Source: Solea solea
Taxonomy: Eukaryota > Chordata > Actinopteri > Pleuronectiformes > Soleidae
Direction: 5' to 3'
Length of the DNA stretch: 64,000 bases
Assembly: GCF_958295425.1 (NCBI RefSeq)
Contig: NC_081149.1
Coordinates: 5,051,194 to 5,115,193, forward strand
This document shows positions 57,421-64,000 of the stretch, piece after piece (within the stretch, counting starts at the first letter, position 1; the number at the start of each line of letters is the position of its first letter). The translations under genes were made by a program, and so were the position numbers. The notes beneath the pieces are model-generated. The model was not told the DNA's origin. It saw only the letters and a program-made list of their open reading frames with translations, and searched no databases.

Positions 57421-58235
57421 TATATATATATATATATATAATAATTAAGGTTCTCATTCTCTAAAGGGAGGCTTTCACTGCCACATTTTTGGCTCATGTT
57501 GAGCGGATTTTGTGAAAACTGAACGTCTGGTAGGTGGAGTATTCAAAGCAGACGCTCGGACGTGTCAGAGGGAGCTGTAGCAATGTTTTCTTCTTCTTCT
57601 TTGGTAGGAGCGCCTCCTATTCCCTGTGTCCAGACTTGTACCGCCACCCGATGGTGAAGTGGGATATTACAGGACTCTGACGCGCGAGTATACCACGGCC
57701 TTTAAACGTGTGTCGTGTAGCATACATGAGGTAAGGAGCAGCGATTACAACAAGCTCCCGATCAATCGTACGGTCCTGTTTGAAATCCCGGTCGCCCCCT
57801 CGTGAGGTTATCGACTCACCTCCACCTCCCTCACTGCGCCTGCGCGAGCACAGAAGCAGAAGTGAAGTCAAGTAGAAAGAAAGTTGGTTTGAGGGGAGCG
57901 ATGGCTGCTCAGCTGAAGCTGCCTGGTAACGAGTGTTTTCTCCTTCTCAGTAAACGTCTCTCCACTTCTGAGTTCTTCTTCTTTTTCAACGTCGCAGTTC
58001 CGGATGCGAGATATCCGACATGCCGCACGGCGTCGGACTGTATCGGACGGAAATCGCGAGTGTTTTAGCTTGTACAGCGCGAGCTGGAGCTTTTACAAAA
58101 CCACGTATAAGATAATATTGTACAGTGTTTGCTCAGCATGACACGCCCTGAAATATCCTGAAGGTCTGGGGGAACTTTCGTAGATGACGTTAAAAAATGA
58201 GAACCTTTCATTTATGACTTGTAAGTACTAAATAA

Positions 58236-58272
<37 letters not shown>

Positions 58273-60591
58273 TGTGTGTGTATTAATAATATTGAACATT
58301 TATTTTTCATATATTTGTAATAAGACTCTTAACTTTGTTGTAGTGTTGGAGGTCGTGTGCCTTGCTCAGGTGTTTCCTGAGACCTTTGACCTGGTGGGGA
58401 CTCGAACCGGCAACCTTTCCTCTGGTTACATGTCACCATTTCCCCTGACCATGATTTTCTCAATGTACATTTTTACATATTAAAATAATATCGTTAAATG
58501 TCATTAATCGGCTGATAATCGGTCAACCCCTGGTAGAAAGGAAGAACTCCTCTGGCGTTGCTTTAAAAGCTGCTCCTTTTACAGCGTTTTTTAACAGTTT
58601 AAAACTTCCTCTCCTTGCTCTTGTTTTCAAAATTGTAAACGCCTCATGGAGGAGGAGGAGGAGGAGGAGGAGGAGGAGGACGCTCAGTAAAATGTGCCGC
58701 GTTTCACGAGAACAAACGGCAGCGAGCGGTTTGAAGGAGAAGCATTCCCGACATTCCCGACACACACCTCACCAACACAACCCGACATCGCCCTTTAACG
58801 ACCCGACCAGCACCGACGAGCGAGAGAGAGAGAGACAAAGAGAGCGAGAGAGAGAGACAAAGAGAGAGAGAGAGAGAGAAAACAGCTGACTCCATTCAAA
58901 CTTTCCAAATCTGCTCGGACAAAAAAAACATATCCTACATTCTTCTCGTCATTTTTCCCCCCCTTTATTCCTCTTTTGCTTCTGTTATTGCAGAATGGTC
59001 AGATTTCTTTTTACTTTTGAAGTGAAACGGTTTCGTTCGTTGCTTCTTTTCCCTCCACGCGGACGAGCGAGAGCGTCCTCAAAGTCCAGTCCCGATCCAG
59101 TCGAAGTCCTGAGGAGAGAGAGAGAGACAGATGACGGTATTATTCCCATGGTTACCATGGTTACCATGTCACCAGCCAAATATTCTTAATCTGCCAATGG
59201 TGTAAGCAAATATTTGCTTGGTTATAATATTTAAAAGTAGCTTGTAAAATCTGCAGCCACTTTCAAACTGTAATGTTCCTTAAAATGAGGAAACAATTGT
59301 CAAAAACTGGACAGAGTTTAAGAAAGTTGTACATTTAAACTCAGCTGTAACATCTTATCAAGACAAAGTTACAAAATTATCTGAAAATGTAATTGTTTTC
59401 CGAGTGGAAAAACTTTCTTTTTCTTCGTTAGGAAAAAAAACAAAAACAATTTCCCTGAAATCAGACACAGTTTACAACCCTAATCCTACAGATTACACCA
59501 CTTTATATAAGTGTGTGTGTGTGACTCCGCAACACTAGGTGGCGATATGTGTGTGAGTATGTCGAGCGCCTTTCTACTGTCACTTTTTGTCCAAGGAAAT
59601 TTGCGTGCGAGAACCTGACTGAGACGAAAATTAAGTGCAACAGACTTCATGAATAAATTATTTTGAAAATGGACGACACATCTGAAAAGTGAGGTATGAA
59701 AGGATTTCAGGTTCTACGCCGTACGGTGGAAGTAACTCACCTCTTAGCTTAGCTGTTAGCTTCACCTGAGTGAGGCGACGTGACTCGTCAAATAATTAAA
59801 GGAATCGCACGTCACGTTGAGCTCTATGTTCCACCATCCATTCCGTGTCTTGACATGAAAATATACAACCTGGAAGTGCAACAGGCCGTCTGAAATAATA
59901 ACAGTTGTGGTCCAGCAAAGGGCGCAGTTTGTACGTCGTCTTCTTCTACTTCCGGGTCAAAGACAAGGGAGGACATTTTGGTGCATTCGCAGAATGTTCA
60001 ACTCCAGCTCAGCTTGTACATGCAGGAGTAATCGGACTATGAATGTCATTATCCAGGTATGTTAGTCCGACTAAGACTGGCTCAATTTTAGTCGGACTAA
60101 CATGTTTTTAAGACGTTAAGAAAACCGAATTATTGTCTTAGTCTGACTAAAATGGGACTTTTAACATGCCTGTAAACACACTGACTGTGAGCAAAGATCG
60201 ACCTTAGATCCATTTAGAAGCTGCAAATAAAGTGGATGCAAGCTAAAAGCTACAAGCTACGGTAAGCCAACAAATCTGCCACATAATATCCATTCAAAAA
60301 GTGACAGCCCTACTTTCTACCATCCGTGAACTACTGAGAATCTCCTTCTTTAAGGAGATTCTGTGGTTGGACAAAATGGTGTCAGCAGGTGATTTCACCC
60401 TGTGGTCTTAATTACCCTCCGCCCTAAATCCACAAACCTAAAGTCCCTTAAAGACACGAGAGGAAGTGCAAAAATCCCGGGCTCACGACAATAAAGACCA
60501 ACACTTTGGCGACAGCAGCAGCAGCAGAGGCAGCGGCAGCAGTGGACAGTTGTCAGTGACAGTGAGGGACGGTTCTTACCTCGTGGTTCCT
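57421..60591. other. Between Tc1 and ppfia3; likely includes ppfia3 3' UTR
   Basis: 57.6-57.93 kb is CpG-containing with an NRF1-like TGCGCCTGCGCG near 57835 and an ATG (57901, MAAQLKLP) followed by G|GTAACG, which looks like a possible promoter/first exon of unknown product. 58.23-58.27 kb (TA)n; 58.35-58.46 kb minus tRNA-SINE remnant (GGGACTCGAACCGGCAACC); 58.65-58.68 kb (GAG)n; 58.82-58.88 kb (GA)n; 60055-60185 a MITE with inverted TTAGTCCGACTAA motifs. Confidence 0.35.
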
Positions 60592-60644
60592 TTAGCAGGA
60601 GTACGTCCTCACTGAGGCAGATTCACCCCGGGCACCAGAGTTGG
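60592..60644 (-). CDS. ppfia3: ppfia3 last coding exon with PDZ-binding C-terminus
   Basis: Acceptor CTCGTACGCAG; 53 coding bases including TAA at 60594-60592, encoding [17 protein letters not shown]. Twelve bases after the stop there is a donor-like CACGAG|GTAAGA (60579/60578), so the 3' UTR may be spliced. Confidence 0.93.
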
Positions 60645-62080
60645 CTGCGTACGAGAGCGGGAGGAGACACAGATGTGGTCATTATCGTAACAGCAGCGCC
60701 TGAACTCACCGCGCTGACCTCCCTCAGACTTGATGATTAGGAAGTGGAACAGGGGGAAGAGGGGGGGAGAGGGGGAGGGGATAATAGTCTTCCTCTGCAC
60801 TTTGAAGCGTCTGTTCCTTGTTATTGCCAACAGAAGAAATTCCACTGCCAAACTAATGGCAGAGTAGCATGAAAGCGACTTATGTAACGCACGCTTGTAC
60901 AAATGTTTCTGTTCAGGCCTCATTTACGGGGAAATCACGACGTAAACACGGCTCATTTATGATCACGTTCAAATAATATTCAGAGTTCGACCTTTGACCT
61001 GGCAAAGACTGACCGTCTCTTACGTTCAGACCTGGTGTTTGTCACTCGCTCACATGTGGATCACGTACGAGTGCGAGTGGCTCTGAAACACGTCTCATGT
61101 GACCACGTGGGATTTAAACAAACACAAACCAAAGTCACGAGTGTCCGCCAAGAAAAGTGTTAAGAATATAAACAAATTAAATCATAATCAGACTGAATAA
61201 TAATCATATCTGACGGAGTTAAATCAAGTCTGAATGAGGACTTAATGTCCCAGTAAGAGTTAGTGACACCTACTGGTCTTTTCCATGCATATCAGGGAAT
61301 TAGTGAAGGTCTTATCTTAACACTCTTTTTGTTTGGTTTGTGTATCAACTTCATGTCGACAAATATCTTGTGTGTAAAAATGCAAAACCAGACAAAGAAA
61401 ATCAGGAAAAGCAAGAAAAACTTTGTCCTTTCTGGGACGTGTGGGCCACCGTAGTTTCACGACGCACTTGAGGAAGAGAGTAGTGGGCGGGGTTAGGGTT
61501 AGATCAAATTAGATCAGAATTAAAAAGAATCCGAATCAAAGTGAATCAGGGTCAAATGGGATAGTCAGGTACAGAGAGATTCTCCGCCCCCCGACCTCTG
61601 ACCCTGACTCCCATCGAGCTCCTGCTGTGGCTCACGTCATGTCATGTGACCCGGCGTCTAAATTGAGACGTGACGCGGCGCGGACATGAACATGAGAGCA
61701 AAGTGAACAACAGAGGTCAGGGGTCACACTCACCATCACTCTGGACTTTCCTCAGGGTCACGGAGGGCGTGGAGATGGCTGAGGCACGGAAGTTCGCAGG
61801 CAGGGTCTCGGCAGAGTCGGAGGTCACGCCCCTCAGATCCTTCTCCCTGAACATCTTCCTCCAGGACGGCGAGCGCGTGAACGTCTTTGACCCGTCCTGA
61901 CACACGACAAGAGGACAAGAGTGTCACAACGTCAACAGAAGACAAAACAAAAAAATGAAATCATTTAAAAACTCTGACGACGATGAGGATGATGAAGATG
62001 AAGATGCCGACCTCATCGGGTCGTCTCTCGGTTCCCATGGTGAGGAGGGAGTTGTACTCCTGCTCCAGGAGCTGCCTGGC
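60592..62080 (-). CDS. ppfia3: Liprin-alpha-3, last three coding exons (94 residues)
   Basis: Liprin-alpha scaffolds presynaptic active zones, binding RIM, CASK, LAR-type phosphatases and GRIP. Exons 62080-62012 (23 codons), 61896-61734 and 60644-60592 (ending TAA) have acceptors TCTCCTACAG, GTGTGTCAG and CGTACGCAG, donors GAG|GTCGGC and G|GTGAGT, and matching phases. They encode [20 protein letters not shown], then [32 protein letters not shown] and the C-terminus [10 protein letters not shown]. This follows human liprin-alpha-3 ([46 protein letters not shown]) closely. The end of the third SAM domain begins the segment; the tail VRTYSC is the known PDZ ligand for GRIP. Upstream exons must lie beyond 64000. 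Confidence 0.95.
60645..61733 (-). other. ppfia3: ppfia3 last intron
   Basis: 1,089 bp between G|GTGAGT and CGTACGCAG. No exon or mobile element recognised. Confidence 0.8.
61734..61896 (-). CDS. ppfia3: ppfia3 exon: post-SAM linker
   Basis: 163 bp, acceptor CGTGTGTCAG, donor GATG|GTGAGT. Encodes [36 protein letters not shown] and [18 protein letters not shown]. Confidence 0.95.
62012..62080 (-). CDS. ppfia3: ppfia3 exon: end of SAM3
   Basis: 69 bp, phase 0 at both ends, acceptor CTCCTACAG, donor GATGAG|GTCGGC. Encodes [20 protein letters not shown] plus PDE. Confidence 0.94.
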
Positions 62081-63609
62081 CTGTAGGAGAGAAACGACAC
62101 AGAGGGGTCACTGGAACAGTCACATAAACGCTGACCTTGTCAGGACCAATAGTCCTCATGGAGACCAAAACCTGGTCCTAATGAGGCAGATCCTCATAGT
62201 AACTGGTAAGTGGTTGTGGTTAATGTTAAGGCTTTTGTTTAGTTTGTCCAAATGAACAGAAGTCAATGCACAAACCTGTGTGTGTGTGTGTCTTTGTGAG
62301 GATATTTTGTCTGGTCCTCACAACTTTAAAGGGCTATTTTGGTGGTTAAGACCTGGTTTTAGGGTAAGTGTCTATGAGTGTCCTCAGTATGACTCCTATG
62401 CTTTAGGGCCTTTTTCAGTAAACACTGACCTTGTACTAGTACCAGTAGTCCTCATGGAGACCAAAACCTGGTCCTAGTGAGGCAGAACTGTAATTTACTG
62501 GTTAAGTTTAGGACCAAGGTAAGGCCTTAGGTAGACCGTTCAAATGAATGGTCTTAAAATGGATAGAAATACGAGAATATGTGTGTGTGTGTGTGTGTGT
62601 GTGCAACAATAATAATAATAATAATTAACTTTATTTATTTTTAACAATAGTAGTCCTCATGGAGACCAAAACCTGGTCCTAATGAGGCAGAACTTCATTT
62701 CCTCAGGTCCTAGACTCTTTGATTCGCCGTGGCTGCACGGCGGCGGCGCCCAGACTGTTCCTTTTTTTTACGATGTTTTTACGTACGCACACACACACAC
62801 ACACACACAACGCTCAGTCTGACTCCGTAAACGTTCACTTTAACCACTTATTATTATTATTATCGTGTCTTTGTCTGACAAGAAAATATTTCTACAAAAT
62901 AAGGGCGGCGATATCATAAAAAACTGCAATGCTATTAGAGGAAATGACTGTTATTAAGTGTGTACAGTAGAAAGGATTAAATGAGAGGGTAAGAAGAGTT
63001 TCCTCTTTGTTCGTGTTTGACTTACGACGTTAAAGCTGCACTGCGTAACTTTTTTATAATTGTTGTTATACTGACTATATACTGTTATACTGGTATACTG
63101 CTTTTTCTTCGTGAACAGAATTTTCTGATTATATCTGAAAACGCGCTCTAAGACCTGACTGAGGGAGCGTTTGTGTGTATGCAGCAGCAGAGCACAAGAA
63201 AATAATTAAGTCAAACTTCCGACCTGATTGTGGGGAAATTGAAACTCATTGAAGACCGTTTGAGGTCATTAAAGCTTGGTCCAGCAGAGGGCGCTGTATT
63301 TCCTCGCGGACAATCGCGACACCGAAGTATCGGAAATTGTCGCATGGAAGTATTTGTGGTTTTACACCAACGATGAAGAAGTCGCAAACAAACCACTTAG
63401 CAGTTAGCCTCACCACAGGATATGGCTTGATTTTTTTGGGAGGAGAAAGTGACAACCCTTGTTTATGCCTTGTGGCCTTTCAAATTAAAAGCTCAATCGT
63501 AATAATACTTTGTTCATTTAAGCCTTGTGTTTAAACAGAATTTGACTATATTTACTGTTCAAAATTCTCATTCTCATTCTCATTATGTCCACGCTTATCT
63601 CCTATATCA
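62081..63609 (-). other. ppfia3: ppfia3 intron with tandem GT-linked repeats
   Basis: AGTCCTCATGGAGACCAAAA followed by CCTGGTCCTAATGAGGCAGA occurs three times (about 62150, 62448 and 62650), interleaved with TTTGTGAGGATATTTTGTCT and (TG)n (62578-62603) and (CA)n (62789-62810) tracts. A lone TTAAAGCTGCACTGCGTAAC MITE end is at about 63030. No ppfia3 exon was found upstream of 62080. Confidence 0.6.
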
Positions 63610-63930
63610 TATCCTCTAGCCGGTGGTGGAGAGGAGGATGCTGAACAAACTGCTTTCCATCATGGATAACCCTGATCATCCTCTCCAACACGTCCTGCAG
63701 GCCCAGGAGAGCACGTTCTCCAAGAGATTCAGAGAGCTTCAGGAAGTCATTCCTGCCATCAGCCATCAGGACTTACAACAACTCTGCCAACAATGTCTCT
63801 TCATGAGATCCTTTATGCCATTCTTTTATTATTGCACTATTTTCTTGTATGTCTGCACATTTTTTTTGTATCAAATTGCTGCTGTGTTTTCCCCTCGGGA
63901 TGAATAAAGTATTTCTATTCTATTCTAAAG
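63610..63930 (+). mobile_element. LINE 3' end
   Basis: Frame 63623-63907 reads RRMLNKLLSIMDNPDHPLQH then VLQAQESTFSKRFRELQ and ends FSPRDE; followed by AATAAAGTATTTCTATTCTA. This is the C-terminal end of a fish LINE ORF2 plus its (TTCTA)n tail, heavily 5'-truncated. Confidence 0.65.
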
Positions 63931-64000
63931 ACTAAAAATGTTCCAGATATTAAATAATACATAAAAGTATATCACGACATCATCTGACATTAAAGAAGAT

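Overview
The window looks like nuclear DNA of a ray-finned (probably percomorph) fish. It contains intron-split vertebrate neural genes, three different Tc1-type transposons, teleost SINE/LINE fragments, palindromic MITE-like repeats and many CA/GACA/TA microsatellites. Nothing suggests prokaryotic or viral DNA. Almost all long open frames outside the genes below are chance frames in repeats or introns.

Layout. (1) Positions 1-18872, minus strand: nine coding exons of an EAAT2-like glutamate transporter (SLC1A family). All splice sites are GT/AG, the phases agree, and the frame is open for 600 codons up to the left edge. The 3' end of the gene lies outside the window. A good candidate 5' non-coding exon is at 26597-26709. 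The 9.5 kb intron 684-10201 holds a decayed Tc1 relic, a LINE fragment, a GTTAC-rich minisatellite and one almost intact Tc1 element (8476-10106) with an uninterrupted 345-residue DD34E transposase. (2) About 27-49 kb is gene-poor. It holds oppositely oriented TTCCAAAATCTACTTATAA arrays, copies of a palindromic repeat family, a triplicated segment at 42-43.5 kb and a promoter-like block near 39 kb. (3) 49926-51363, plus strand: the single coding exon of a neurotrophin-4 gene with a very long prodomain and a 32-residue Gly/Arg/Pro-rich loop insertion. (4) 55809-57420: a dead third Tc1 element. (5) 60592-62080, minus strand: the last three coding exons of liprin-alpha-3 (ppfia3), ending in the PDZ-binding tail VRTYSC.

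How the genes relate. ntf4 and ppfia3 are near neighbours on human 19q13.33 (family knowledge). That block is the 2R-duplicate counterpart of the human 11p region with BDNF and SLC1A2. An EAAT2-type transporter beside ntf4/ppfia3 is therefore best explained as an ohnolog of SLC1A2 that mammals lack (inference). All three genes serve synapses: glutamate clearance, Trk-receptor neurotrophin signalling and active-zone scaffolding. No sequence evidence suggests joint regulation. ntf4 and ppfia3 are convergent, and ntf4 and the transporter are divergent.
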